A DNA stretch of 64,000 nucleotides from CAWDDG01 sp963801065 (lineage in GTDB: Bacteria > Actinomycetota > Actinomycetes > Jiangellales > Jiangellaceae), in contig CAWDDG010000008.1 of the NCBI GenBank assembly GCA_963801065.1, positions 620,001 to 684,000 of the forward strand, read 5' to 3'. Position numbers and translations under genes: made by a program. Position 1 is the stretch's first letter. Each line of letters begins with the position of its first letter. Below the pieces are notes generated by a model. The model did no database searches, was not told the DNA's origin, and worked only from the letters and a program-made list of their open reading frames with translations. This document shows positions 33,728 through 42,412 of this stretch, in pieces.

Positions 33728-34615
33728 GTGACGACCGTGCGTCAGCAGGGGATACCGGCGCGATCGGTCCGCGATGACGCACGCGGCCGCAGGGACACCC
33801 TGGTGCGGCCTGTCCAGCCGCGCTCGCTGATCGTCACGATCTACGGCGCCTACGCGCGGGAGGTTGGCGGCTGGCTGTCCGTGGCAGCGCTGATCCGGTT
33901 GATGGCGAGCGTCGGCGTCGACGAGGCGGCTGTGCGATCGGCCACGTCCAGGCTCAAGCGTCGCGGCATCCTCGCGGCGCAACGCGTCGACGGCGCGGCC
34001 GGGTACGGGCTCTCCAGCGAGGCACGCACGATCCTGGCGGAAGGCGACCGGCGCATCTTCGGCCGGAGCGCCGCTACCGTCGACGACGGCTGGGTGCTGG
34101 CGATCTTCAGCGTGCCCGAGAGTGAGCGCTCCAGCCGGCACGCGCTCCGCTCGCGCCTGTCCTGGCTGGGCTTCGGCAACGTGGCGCCGGGCGTCTGGAT
34201 CGCGCCCGCGCACCTCGCCGAGGAGACCCGCGAGGTGCTCACCCGGCTCGAGCTCGTCCGCTACGTCGACCTCTTCACCGCGCAGCACCTCGACATGGCG
34301 GAGCTGCGGGGGCACGTGTCGCGCTGGTGGGACCTCGACGAGCTCCGGGCGTCGTACGCCACGTACATCGCGCGGTGGAGACCCGTGCTCGCGTCGTGGC
34401 GCCGCCGGCGCCGGACCGAACCGAAGCATGCGTTCGCCGACTACGTCCACACCCTGACCGCGTGGCGACGGCTCCCCTACCTGGATCCCGGGCTGCCGGC
34501 GGAGCTGCTCCCGCCGGGCTGGCCGGGACCGGAGGCCGCGGACGTGTTCTTCGCGCTACGCGACCGGCTGGCCGATGCCGCGCACGCCCACGTCGCCGAT
34601 GTCCGCGGAGGCTGA
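33728..34615 (+). CDS. PaaX-family transcriptional repressor
   Basis: A 295-residue regulator of the PaaX family. An N-terminal winged helix-turn-helix reads RSLIVTIYGAYAREVGGWLS, then VDEAAVRSATSRLKRRGILA. The middle domain has WVLAIFSVPESERSSRHALR, then RLSWLGFGNVAPGVWIAP. The C-terminal helical part contains RWWDLDELRASYATYIARW. PaaX proteins repress aromatic catabolic genes and are released by an aryl-CoA, typically phenylacetyl-CoA. Placed divergently from the ligase, it probably senses the ligase product here. The GTG or ATG choice near 33728 is uncertain by a few codons. Confidence 0.87.
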   Translation: MTTVRQQGIPARSVRDDARGRRDTLVRPVQPRSLIVTIYGAYAREVGGWLSVAALIRLMASVGVDEAAVRSATSRLKRRGILAAQRVDGAAGYGLSSEARTILAEGDRRIFGRSAATVDDGWVLAIFSVPESERSSRHALRSRLSWLGFGNVAPGVWIAPAHLAEETREVLTRLELVRYVDLFTAQHLDMAELRGHVSRWWDLDELRASYATYIARWRPVLASWRRRRRTEPKHAFADYVHTLTAWRRLPYLDPGLPAELLPPGWPGPEAADVFFALRDRLADAAHAHVADVRGG

Positions 34616-34632
34616 CCGAGCAGCAACCGGAA

Positions 34633-35049
34633 TCAGGGCGTCAGCGTCACGACGGCGACGCCCTGGACCTCGACGAGCGCATCCGGGTCCCAGAGGCGGG
34701 ACACACCGATGGCTGCCATGGCCGGATAGTGGTCTCCGACCAGGCTTCTCCAGATCTGTCCGAGTTCGCGGGCCCGGGTGCGGTAGCCGTCGAGATCGAC
34801 GACGTACGTCGTCATCGAGACGAGATGCTCCGGGCGGCCTCCGGCTGCCGCCAGCACAGTCAGCAGGTTCAGCATCGCGCGTTCGTACTGGGCCACGACG
34901 TCGCCGATGCCGATGATCGCGCCGTCCGCATCCGATGCGGTCTGTCCCGCGAGCCAGACGACCTGGCCGCCGGCGGAGATCACCGCGTGGTTGAAGCCGG
35001 ACGGTGCCGCCAGCGACGCGGGGTTCACGACCTCGTGTGGTCCGTTCAC
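34633..35049 (-). CDS. RidA/YjgF-family imine or enamine deaminase
   Basis: A 138-residue RidA-fold protein: SGFNHAVISAGGQVVWLAGQ, GDVVAQYERAMLNLLTVLAA, and PAMAAIGVSRLWDPDALVEV with the conserved active-site Arg. RidA proteins hydrolyse reactive enamines and imines to ketones, releasing ammonia. The start overlaps the SDR stop by four bases, so these two form an operon. In an anthraniloyl-CoA pathway the dearomatised product carries a 2-amino group on a ring double bond, an enamine, so this enzyme could remove the nitrogen. That role is inference from context. Confidence 0.88.
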   Translation of the reverse strand: MNGPHEVVNPASLAAPSGFNHAVISAGGQVVWLAGQTASDADGAIIGIGDVVAQYERAMLNLLTVLAAAGGRPEHLVSMTTYVVDLDGYRTRARELGQIWRSLVGDHYPAMAAIGVSRLWDPDALVEVQGVAVVTLTP

Positions 35050-35807
35050 GACTGGATGGCCCCGCCGTCGACGTTGATGCCCTGCCCGGTCACGGCCGGG
35101 TTCGCGATGCAGAACTCGACGGCGTCGGCGACCTCGTCCACCGTGATCAACCGTGCGATCGGCTGCTTGGCGGTCAGGATGGCGCGCACCTGTTCGTGGG
35201 TGCGGCCGGTTCGGGCGACGATCGCCTCCACGGAGGTGTCCGTCATCGGGGTGTCGACGAACGCCGGGCAGACGGCGTTGACCGTGATGCCGGTCTGCGC
35301 GGTCTCGGCAGCGGCAGAGCGGACCAGCCCGAGCACGCCGTGCTTCGACGCGGTGTAGGCCGCCAGATAGGGCTCACCCCGTTTCGCTGCCACCGATGCG
35401 AGAACGACGACCCGCCCCCAACCGGCGGAGATCATCGCCGGCAGGGCCCGCCGAATGCAGCGAAACGGCGTGGTGAGGTTGAGGTCCAGCATGTGCTGCC
35501 AGTCTGCGTCGGTGATCCTGGGGATCGGAGCCGAGGTACCCGCACCCGCATTGGCGACCAGGATCTCGACCGGACCCCATGCCTCCTCGACGGCGGCGAA
35601 GACGTCGTCGACGGCGCCGTCGACGAGCAGGTCCGCCGGCACCACGAGCGAGGTGCTCGGCAGGCTCGCCGCCACCTCGCTGAGCGCGTCGCGGCTGCGG
35701 GCGCACAGAGCGACCCGGTGGCCCTGCTCGGAGAGTCGGCGCGCGACGGCCGCACCGATCCCGCTACCGGCGCCGGTGACGAGGCACACCCGGTCGTCGT
35801 CGCCCAC
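35046..35807 (-). CDS. Short-chain dehydrogenase/reductase
   Basis: A 253-residue SDR with the classical cofactor motif VTGAGSGIGAAVARRL, NAG motif (LVANAGAG), the catalytic Ser in VVVLASVAAKRG, and the YxxxK pair in AAYTASKHGVLG. The end, AVTGQGINVDGGAIQS, is typical. It probably oxidises a 3-hydroxyacyl-CoA or a cyclic alcohol of the aromatic route. It is the first gene of a two-gene operon with RidA, divergent from the nuclease gene. Confidence 0.9.
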   Translation of the reverse strand: MGDDDRVCLVTGAGSGIGAAVARRLSEQGHRVALCARSRDALSEVAASLPSTSLVVPADLLVDGAVDDVFAAVEEAWGPVEILVANAGAGTSAPIPRITDADWQHMLDLNLTTPFRCIRRALPAMISAGWGRVVVLASVAAKRGEPYLAAYTASKHGVLGLVRSAAAETAQTGITVNAVCPAFVDTPMTDTSVEAIVARTGRTHEQVRAILTAKQPIARLITVDEVADAVEFCIANPAVTGQGINVDGGAIQS

Positions 35808-35898
35808 GGGCCAAACCTTAACGGCGCCGACGGCCGGTCACGCGGACCGTCGCGAAGGTGCCGCCGGTTCCGTGTCCTCGGCATGGCAGGCTCCTCGC

Positions 35899-36762
35899 AT
35901 GCAGGTCCACCTGGTCGACGGCACCTACGAGCTGTTCCGGTACCACTACTCGCCGGCGAACAAGGATCCGGACCTCGGCGCGACCCGGGGGGTCCTCGGG
36001 TCGTGCCTCGCGTTGCTGGAACAGGGTGCGACACACGTCGCGGTCGCCACCGACCACGTCATCGAGTCGTTCCGCAACGACCTGTGGCCCACCTACAAGG
36101 ACGGCACCGGCGTCGACCCCCGGCTGAAGGCCCAGTTCCCGGTCGTGGAGGACGCGCTACAAGCTTTCGGCTTCACCGTGTGGGCGATGGTCGAGCAGGA
36201 GGCGGACGACGCCCTCGCCGCAGCCGCACTCGTGGCGGCGGCCGATCACCGGGTCGAGCGGGCGATCATCTGCACCCCCGACAAGGACCTCGGCCAGTGC
36301 GTCGGCGGCAAGGTCTGGCAGTGGGATCGCCGTCAGGACAAATGGTTCGACGCCGCCGGCGTGCACGAACGTCTGGGCGTGCCGCCGACCTCCGTCCCGG
36401 ATCTGCTGGCTCTCGTCGGCGACACCGCCGACGGCTTCCCCGGCCTGACCGGCTGGGGCGCGAAGTCCGCGGCCGCCGTGCTCGACCGCTGGGACCACCT
36501 GGAGAACATCCCCGACGACCCGCTCGCCTGGGACGCGGGCGTGCGATCGGCGGCGAAGCTGAACGCCATCCTGCGCGAGCAGTTCGACCTGGCTCTTCTG
36601 TTCCGCGACATCGCCACCGTCCGCACCGACGCCGAGGTCGGCACGGTCGACGCATGGCGCTGGGCGGGCCCCGACCGCGCTGCCGGAACGATGGCCGAGG
36701 GATTGAAGGCACCCCGGCTGCTGGAGCGGGCGGAGCAGATCGCTCTGCGCCTGGGTGCATGA
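35899..36762 (+). CDS. 5'-3' exonuclease/flap endonuclease-like protein
   Basis: A 287-residue PIN/FEN-family nuclease resembling the N-terminal exonuclease of DNA polymerase I. It begins MQVHLVDGTYELFRYHY with the first metal Asp. It has DPRLKAQFPVVEDALQAFGF, then EQEADDALAAAALVAA with the acidic cluster, IICTPDKDLGQCV, and the helix-hairpin-helix region LLALVGDTADGFPGLTGWG. It acts on 5' flaps or primers in repair and replication. The ATG at 35899 is the first in frame with a family-like N-terminus. The 198 bases after it (36763-36960) hold the ffh promoter; no RNA gene was recognised there. Confidence 0.83.
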   Translation: MQVHLVDGTYELFRYHYSPANKDPDLGATRGVLGSCLALLEQGATHVAVATDHVIESFRNDLWPTYKDGTGVDPRLKAQFPVVEDALQAFGFTVWAMVEQEADDALAAAALVAAADHRVERAIICTPDKDLGQCVGGKVWQWDRRQDKWFDAAGVHERLGVPPTSVPDLLALVGDTADGFPGLTGWGAKSAAAVLDRWDHLENIPDDPLAWDAGVRSAAKLNAILREQFDLALLFRDIATVRTDAEVGTVDAWRWAGPDRAAGTMAEGLKAPRLLERAEQIALRLGA

Positions 36763-36960
36763 GACCGGCTCGAGAACAGCGGCCGGCGCTGGGCCCGACG
36801 TGGGACGTGGCGGCCTTCGTGGCGGTTCTGTAGCGCGCGACCGGGTGGAGCTCAGTGTCCACGTGCACGGAGGGCGGCCGGCACGCGGTGCCGCGGAGCT
36901 CGCGTCCGCGCGGTTACTCTTGGCGGGAGCCCGACGTCTCACGCGAGGATCCCCACAACC

Positions 36961-38538
36961 GTGTTCGCCACACTCTCCGACCGCCTGGCCGCCACCTTCA
37001 AGACGCTGCGCGGCAAGGGCAAGTTGTCCGAGGCCGATATCGACGCATCGGCCCGTGAGATCCGGGTCGCGCTGCTCGAGGCCGACGTCGCGCTCCCGGT
37101 CGTCAAGGACTTCATCGTCGCGGTCAAGGAGCGGGCCAGAGGAGCGGAGGTCTCGGCGGCGCTCAACCCGGCTCAGCAGGTAATCAAGATCGTCAACGAC
37201 GAGCTGGTCCGGATCCTCGGTGGCGAGACGCGCCGGGTCCGGTTCGCCAAGCAGCCACCGACGGTGATCATGCTGGCCGGTTTGCAGGGCTCGGGAAAGA
37301 CGACTCTCGCCGGCAAGCTCGCGCTCTGGCTCAAGAACTCCGGACGCCAGCCGCTGCTCGTGGCCGCCGACCTCCAGCGTCCGAACGCCGTCACCCAGCT
37401 CCAGGTCGTGGGCGAGCGGGCGGGGGTGGCGGTCTGGGCGCCGGAGCCGGGCAACGGCGTCGGCGACCCGGTCGCCGTCGCTCGCACCGGTGTCCGGCAG
37501 GCCCGGCAGAAGCTGCATGACGTGGTGATCGTCGACACGGCAGGACGGCTCGGTGTCGACGCCGAGATGATGGCACAGGCCCGCGACATCCGGGACGCCG
37601 TCGAGCCCGACGAGACGTTGTTCGTGGTGGACGCCATGATCGGTCAGGACGCCGTCACCACGGCTCGCGCCTTCCTAGACGGAGTCGGCTTCGACGGCGT
37701 CGTGCTCACCAAGCTCGACGGCGACGCGCGGGGTGGAGCGGCGCTCTCGGTGGCGTCGGTGACCGGGCGTCCGGTGATGTTCGCCTCCGCGGGAGAGAAG
37801 CTCGAGGACTTCGACGTCTTCCATCCGGAGCGGATGGCTTCGCGCATCCTCGACCTCGGCGACATGCTCACGCTGATCGAACAGGCCGAGAAGGTCTTCG
37901 ACGCGTCGCAGGCCGAGGACATGGCCCGCAAGCTGCAGAAGGGCACCGGGTTCACGCTCGAGGACTTCCTCGGCCAGCTCCAGGCGATCCGGAAGATGGG
38001 ACCGATCAAGAACCTGATCGGGATGCTGCCCGGAGCGGGGCAGATGCGCGAGGCGCTGGACAACTTCGACGACCGTGACATGGACCGGATCCAGGCGATC
38101 ATCCGGTCGATGACGCCGGCCGAGCGAGACAACCCGAAGATCATCAACGGGTCACGGCGCTCCCGGATCGCGCGCGGCTCGGGCACGCAGGTCAGCGAGA
38201 TCAACCAGCTGGTCGACCGGTTCTTCGTCGCTCGCGACATGATGAGCCAGGCGAGCCGCGGAGGCCTGGGCGGGCTTCCCGGCATGCCGGGGACGCCGGG
38301 CCTGCAGGGCGGCTTCGGCAAGAAGAGCAAGGGCAGGCAGGCGAAGAAGGGCAAGGCCCGCGGAGCCCGGTCCGGCAACCCGGCCAAGCGTGCGGCCCAG
38401 CTCGCTGCGGCCGAGGACCGTCGTGCCGGTGGCCCCAAGCCCGGCGAGGTGCCTTCGGCCTTCGGCGGCGAGGCCGAGTTCGACCCGTCGGATCTCCAGC
38501 TGCCTGACGACGTCGCCCAGTTCCTCAAGAACCGCTGA
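36961..38538 (+). CDS. ffh: Signal recognition particle protein Ffh
   Basis: A 525-residue SRP54 homologue. The N domain begins FATLSDRLAATFKTLRGKGK. The G domain has MLAGLQGSGKTTLAGKLA, VDTAGRLGVDAEMM, TKLDGDARGGAALS and the DARGG motif. The methionine-rich M domain contains MLPGAGQMREALDNFDDRDM, then NGSRRSRIARGSG, the RNA-binding stretch. The C-terminal tail is long and basic (KKSKGRQAKKGKARGARSG), then acidic. Ffh binds signal sequences and docks with FtsY at the membrane. The start is GTG 36961. Confidence 0.97.
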   Translation: MFATLSDRLAATFKTLRGKGKLSEADIDASAREIRVALLEADVALPVVKDFIVAVKERARGAEVSAALNPAQQVIKIVNDELVRILGGETRRVRFAKQPPTVIMLAGLQGSGKTTLAGKLALWLKNSGRQPLLVAADLQRPNAVTQLQVVGERAGVAVWAPEPGNGVGDPVAVARTGVRQARQKLHDVVIVDTAGRLGVDAEMMAQARDIRDAVEPDETLFVVDAMIGQDAVTTARAFLDGVGFDGVVLTKLDGDARGGAALSVASVTGRPVMFASAGEKLEDFDVFHPERMASRILDLGDMLTLIEQAEKVFDASQAEDMARKLQKGTGFTLEDFLGQLQAIRKMGPIKNLIGMLPGAGQMREALDNFDDRDMDRIQAIIRSMTPAERDNPKIINGSRRSRIARGSGTQVSEINQLVDRFFVARDMMSQASRGGLGGLPGMPGTPGLQGGFGKKSKGRQAKKGKARGARSGNPAKRAAQLAAAEDRRAGGPKPGEVPSAFGGEAEFDPSDLQLPDDVAQFLKNR

Positions 38539-38633
38539 CAATTCTCCACGGGCGACGTCCGCCTCACCCGCTGTCCACAGGCCCCCAGGTCGGGTCTGGC
38601 CCGATTCGCGCCACCGGAGAAGAGTCGCGCGGC

Positions 38634-39680
38634 ATGAAACCCGCGCAGCCGCCGATCGTCAAGATCAGCAGTCCGGCCGACATCGTCGCCGCGATTCCGT
38701 CGTTCGTCGGCTTCCATCCCAGCGAGAGCCTCGTGGTCATGTGCCTGCACGGCCCACGACGGCGCTCGGGCCTCACCATGCGGGCCGACCTTCCCACTCC
38801 TCCGCACTACTCGACGTACACTGCCGACCTGGCGAGGCGGGCGGCCAAGACCCGCGCGGACGGCACCTTCCTGGTGTGCTACACAGCCGCGTCCGACGCC
38901 GGTGCGGACCTGCCGAGATGCGATCTGATCGAGTGTCAGGTCCAGGCGCTCAGCACGCACGACGTCGACGTCGTCGAGGCGCTGCTCGTTCGTGACGACC
39001 GATGGTGGTCGTACACGTGCACGCGCGGGTGCTGTCCGCGCGAGGGCACATTGCTGCCCGCCTCGCCGGGTCGCGAGGTGGCGAGACTCGAGGCGGAACG
39101 TGTACTTCGGGGCCGGTCGGTGCTGGCCAGCCGTGACCAGCTCGAGGCCAGCGTCAGCGGCCCGCAGCGGCTGCGACGCAGCGCGCTGGAGCAGGTGTTC
39201 GACCGCGTCGCAGACTCGTTCGCGGCGGAGCTTGACCATGACGGCTCGGACTCCGTCTGCGCGGCGACTGTCGCGTTGGCGCGGTCGGCGCTCGATCGCC
39301 GGGCCGAGGGTCGCGGGGACATCGAAGACGCCGAGGCTGCCAGGATCGTGATCGGCCTGCACGACAAGCTCGCGCGGGACGAGTTGATCACCTGGGCGCT
39401 CGATCGCGACGCCGGCGAGCTCATCACCTTTCTTGTAGAGCTTGCCCAACGCGCGCTCGACGAGTTCGCGGCACCGGTGTGCACCGTCCTCGCAGCCGTC
39501 GCGTACCAGGACGGCGAGGGTGCGCTCGCTGCGGTGGCGCTGGAGCGGGTGTTCCGCAGCAACCCGGGGTACGAGATGGCCGGACTGCTGGCCTCGATGC
39601 TCGACGAGCAGGTCACGCCGTCGCAGCTGCGGGCGCTGATGCGCCGGGTCCGGCATGACCTACGCCCTCGAGCCAGCTGA
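38634..39680 (+). CDS. DUF4192 protein
   Basis: A 348-residue protein of the actinobacterial DUF4192 family. It begins with IVKISSPADIVAAIPSFVGF and HPSESLVVMCL, the family hallmark. It continues with DDRWWSYTCTRGCCPREGTL, a Cys-containing motif, and a C-terminal region, AVAYQDGEGALAAVALERVF. No enzymatic motif is known. It sits 95 bases after ffh, as it often lies near housekeeping genes in actinobacteria. Its end overlaps slightly with an upstream extension of the amidohydrolase frame. Confidence 0.85.
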   Translation: MKPAQPPIVKISSPADIVAAIPSFVGFHPSESLVVMCLHGPRRRSGLTMRADLPTPPHYSTYTADLARRAAKTRADGTFLVCYTAASDAGADLPRCDLIECQVQALSTHDVDVVEALLVRDDRWWSYTCTRGCCPREGTLLPASPGREVARLEAERVLRGRSVLASRDQLEASVSGPQRLRRSALEQVFDRVADSFAAELDHDGSDSVCAATVALARSALDRRAEGRGDIEDAEAARIVIGLHDKLARDELITWALDRDAGELITFLVELAQRALDEFAAPVCTVLAAVAYQDGEGALAAVALERVFRSNPGYEMAGLLASMLDEQVTPSQLRALMRRVRHDLRPRAS

Positions 39681-39768
39681 CATCGGTGCTCTCGCGCCCG
39701 CAGTTCGGCCACGCAAACCGCTGCGCCGCGTGGGGGCCGCAACGGGCCGGGCCGATACGGTCGGGCGC

Positions 39769-40848
39769 ATGGCGCCTGCGCTGCACGTCCGCGGTGTGGT
39801 GCTGCCCGAGCGCGAACACCGGGACGTCTGGGTGCGCGACGGACTGGTCACGTTCGAACCGGTGCCCGCCGCCGAGTCGGTCGGACGGGGCTGGCTGCTC
39901 CCGGGCCTGGTGGACCTGCACTGTCACGTCGGGCTGGACTCACGCGGCGCCGTCCCAGCGGACGAGGCCGAGCGCCAGGCGATGGCCGAGCGCGATGCGG
40001 GTGTCCTGCTGATCCGGGACGCGGGCTCTGCCGCGGACACGCGGTGGGTGGACGAGCGCACGGATCTGCCCCGGATCGTGCGGGCCGGCCGGCACATCGC
40101 CCGGACCAAGCGATACATCCGCAACTACGGATGGGAGATCGAGCCGGACGAGCTGGTCGCATACGTCGAGGCGGAGGCCCGCCGTGGCGACGGTTGGGTC
40201 AAGCTCGTCGGCGACTGGATCGACCGTGACCGCGGCGACCTCGCCCCGTGCTGGCCACGCGCTGCTCTCGATGCGGCGATCGCGCGGGCGCACGAGCTCG
40301 GGTCGCGAGTGACGGCGCACGTCTTCGGCGAGGACGCGCTGCCGGACCTGATCGGTGCCGGAATCGACGGCATCGAGCACGGCACCGGCCTGTCGGCGGA
40401 CCTGATCGCGGTGATGGCCGACCGTGGTGTGTCGATGGTCCCGACGCTGGTCAACATCGACAACTTCCCGACGTACGCGGATCAGGCCGAAGCCAGGTTC
40501 CCTGCCTACGCGGCCCATATGCGATCGCTGCATACGCGCCGCTACGAGGCGGTCCGTACCGCCCACGAGGCCGGAGTGCCGGTCTACGCGGGGACCGACG
40601 CCGGCGGTGTCCTCCCGCACGGGCTGGTGGCTCGGGAGGTGCTGGAGCTGGTGCGAGCGGGGATACCTGCGGTCGACGCGGTGGCCGCGGCCTCGTGGGC
40701 GGCACGTTCCTACCTGCTCGGCGGGTCAGACATCCTGTCCGAGGGGGACGTCGCCGATCTCACGGTTTATGCCGTGGATCCGACGGTCGAGCCACGGACA
40801 CTGCTCGAGCCGCTACGCATCATCCTGCGCGGTCGCGTCGTGCGCTGA
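39769..40848 (+). CDS. Amidohydrolase-family protein
   Basis: A 359-residue metal-dependent hydrolase. The HxH motif is in WLLPGLVDLHCHVGLDSRG. A second His is in RVTAHVFGEDALPDLIGAG, followed by DGIEHGTGLSADL, and the metal Asp is in PVYAGTDAGGVLPHGL. The C-terminal barrel closure reads LTVYAVDPTVEPRTL. Such enzymes hydrolyse cyclic amides, ureas or imidazolones. The ATG at 39769 gives the usual short N-terminal beta-sandwich. The open frame extends to 39655 within the DUF4192 gene but the added residues are unlike the family. The substrate is not readable. Confidence 0.85.
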   Translation: MAPALHVRGVVLPEREHRDVWVRDGLVTFEPVPAAESVGRGWLLPGLVDLHCHVGLDSRGAVPADEAERQAMAERDAGVLLIRDAGSAADTRWVDERTDLPRIVRAGRHIARTKRYIRNYGWEIEPDELVAYVEAEARRGDGWVKLVGDWIDRDRGDLAPCWPRAALDAAIARAHELGSRVTAHVFGEDALPDLIGAGIDGIEHGTGLSADLIAVMADRGVSMVPTLVNIDNFPTYADQAEARFPAYAAHMRSLHTRRYEAVRTAHEAGVPVYAGTDAGGVLPHGLVAREVLELVRAGIPAVDAVAAASWAARSYLLGGSDILSEGDVADLTVYAVDPTVEPRTLLEPLRIILRGRVVR

Positions 40849-40910
40849 ACCCCTTGCGTCCTAACCCGGCGGGCTCACGCTGGCATGATCGCAGTGGAGA
40901 GGAAATGCCC

Positions 40911-42248
40911 ATGAGTGACATGTCCCGGCGTAGTTTTCTCACCCGGTCGGGCGCGCTGGCGGGTGGCCTCGCGGCTGCCTCGGTCGCCGCCTGCACGGCA
41001 GGCTCCGAAGATGCTCCCGGCGCCGGCGGCCAGGGTGCCCGGTCCACGGTCGGCGGATTCGATCCCAGCGACTGGGACTCGGTACGAGATCAGTTCTCCC
41101 TGACCCACGACCTGAGCCATTTCGCCGCTTTCGTGCTTGCCGCTCATCCCGCACCAGTCGCCGAGGCGATCGACCGTCACCGCAAGGGCCTCGACCAGGA
41201 CTCCCACGGCTACCTGGCCGAGCACGAGGTCGACAACGAGGTCGCGGTGCGGGCGGCGGCAGCCGAGTACCTCGACGTCGCCGCCGGTGAGGTCGCGTTG
41301 ACGGACAGCACCACCATGGGTCTCGGCCTGCTCTACGGAGGCCTGCGCCTGCGGGCCGACCAGGAGGTCGTGACCACGGAGCACGACTTCTACTCGACCC
41401 ACGAGGCGCTGCGGCTGCGATCCGAGCGCACCGGAACGAAGGTCAGCCGGGTGCGGCTGTACGACTCGCCTGCGGATGCTTCGGTCGACGAGATCGTCGG
41501 GCGACTGCTCGGCGCGGTCACGCCGAGGACCAGGGCGGTGGCCGTCACATGGGTCCATTCCGGCACCGGGGTGAAGCTGCCGATCACCGCCATCGCCGAC
41601 GGGTTGCGCGACCTCAACGCCGGCCGCGAGGCCGACGACCGCGCACTGCTGTGCGTCGACGGCGTGCATGGGCTCGGCGTGGAGGACGTGACGGCTGCGG
41701 CTCTGGGCTGCGACTTCCTCGTGGCCGGCACTCACAAATGGCTGTTCGGGCCCCGGGGGACCGGCATCGTCTGGGGGCGTGCCGAGGCGTGGCAGGCCTT
41801 CGACGTCGCCATCCCGCCCTTCGAACCCGTCAGCTACGTCGCGTGGGTGGAGGGCACCGTTCCGACCGGGCAGGAACCAGGCCTGGCAGCCAGCCCGGGT
41901 GGTTACCACAGCTTCGAACACCGCTGGGCGCTCGCCGAGGCGTTCCAGTTCCATCTCGACATCGGGAAGGCGGCCATCGCCGACCGGACGCACGAGCAGG
42001 CGACCAGGCTCAAGGAAGGGCTCACGAACGAGGCCGGCGTCACGGTCGTCACGCCGATGGCCCCCGAGCTCTCGGCGGGCATCGTCTGTGTGCGCGTGGA
42101 GGCGCCGCCGGAGACACTGGGACGGCTCTCCGAGGCGGGCATATCGGCCGGCATCACGCCGTATGCCGAGCCCTACGTCCGGTTCGGGCCCAGCATCGTG
42201 ACCTCTCCCGACGAGGTCGACGCCGTCATCGAGGCGATGAGCGACTGA
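40911..42248 (+). CDS. Exported PLP-dependent class V aminotransferase-like lipoprotein
   Basis: A 445-residue protein with a Tat signal (SRRSFLTRSG, twin Arg) followed by a hydrophobic stretch and a lipobox-like AAC with Cys at about residue 26. The body is a class V aminotransferase/isopenicillin-N-epimerase-like fold: ALTDSTTMGLGLLYGGL, VTTEHDFYSTHEALR, VTWVHSGTGVKLPI, LLCVDGVHGLGVED with the PLP Asp, and the Schiff-base Lys in VAGTHKWLFGPRGTG. A Shine-Dalgarno (GGAGAGGA) precedes ATG 40911. PLP enzymes are usually cytosolic; a folded, cofactor-loaded enzyme sent through Tat is consistent with the signal. The reaction is unknown. Confidence 0.85.
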   Translation: MSDMSRRSFLTRSGALAGGLAAASVAACTAGSEDAPGAGGQGARSTVGGFDPSDWDSVRDQFSLTHDLSHFAAFVLAAHPAPVAEAIDRHRKGLDQDSHGYLAEHEVDNEVAVRAAAAEYLDVAAGEVALTDSTTMGLGLLYGGLRLRADQEVVTTEHDFYSTHEALRLRSERTGTKVSRVRLYDSPADASVDEIVGRLLGAVTPRTRAVAVTWVHSGTGVKLPITAIADGLRDLNAGREADDRALLCVDGVHGLGVEDVTAAALGCDFLVAGTHKWLFGPRGTGIVWGRAEAWQAFDVAIPPFEPVSYVAWVEGTVPTGQEPGLAASPGGYHSFEHRWALAEAFQFHLDIGKAAIADRTHEQATRLKEGLTNEAGVTVVTPMAPELSAGIVCVRVEAPPETLGRLSEAGISAGITPYAEPYVRFGPSIVTSPDEVDAVIEAMSD

Positions 42249-42252
42249 GCAG

Positions 42253-42282
42253 TTGGGTATGTGTCACCAGGTCTGGCACAAT
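42253..42282 (+). promoter_or_regulatory. Candidate rpsP operon promoter
   Basis: TTGGGT at 42253-42258 and CACAAT at 42277-42282 are separated by 18 bases, matching a housekeeping sigma promoter with modest fit. The string TGGCACAATGA recurs almost unchanged before rplS (TGGCACACTGA). This leaves a ~130-base leader before the S16 start. Confidence 0.4.
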
Positions 42283-42412
42283 GACCTGCTGAACCGGCGA
42301 CCGCGCGGACCCTCTCACCCGCGGACGCCGAGTCCACCCGAGACGTCGGCGCCGGTGCCCCACACTGCGACGGCGGCTCACCCGTGCTCATGACACAGGA
42401 GTCTCCACACCC

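Noticed and set aside
36763..36960. Search for a small RNA (SRP RNA) before ffh
   Set aside because: No SRP Alu/S-domain consensus or convincing long stem was found; treated as promoter region.
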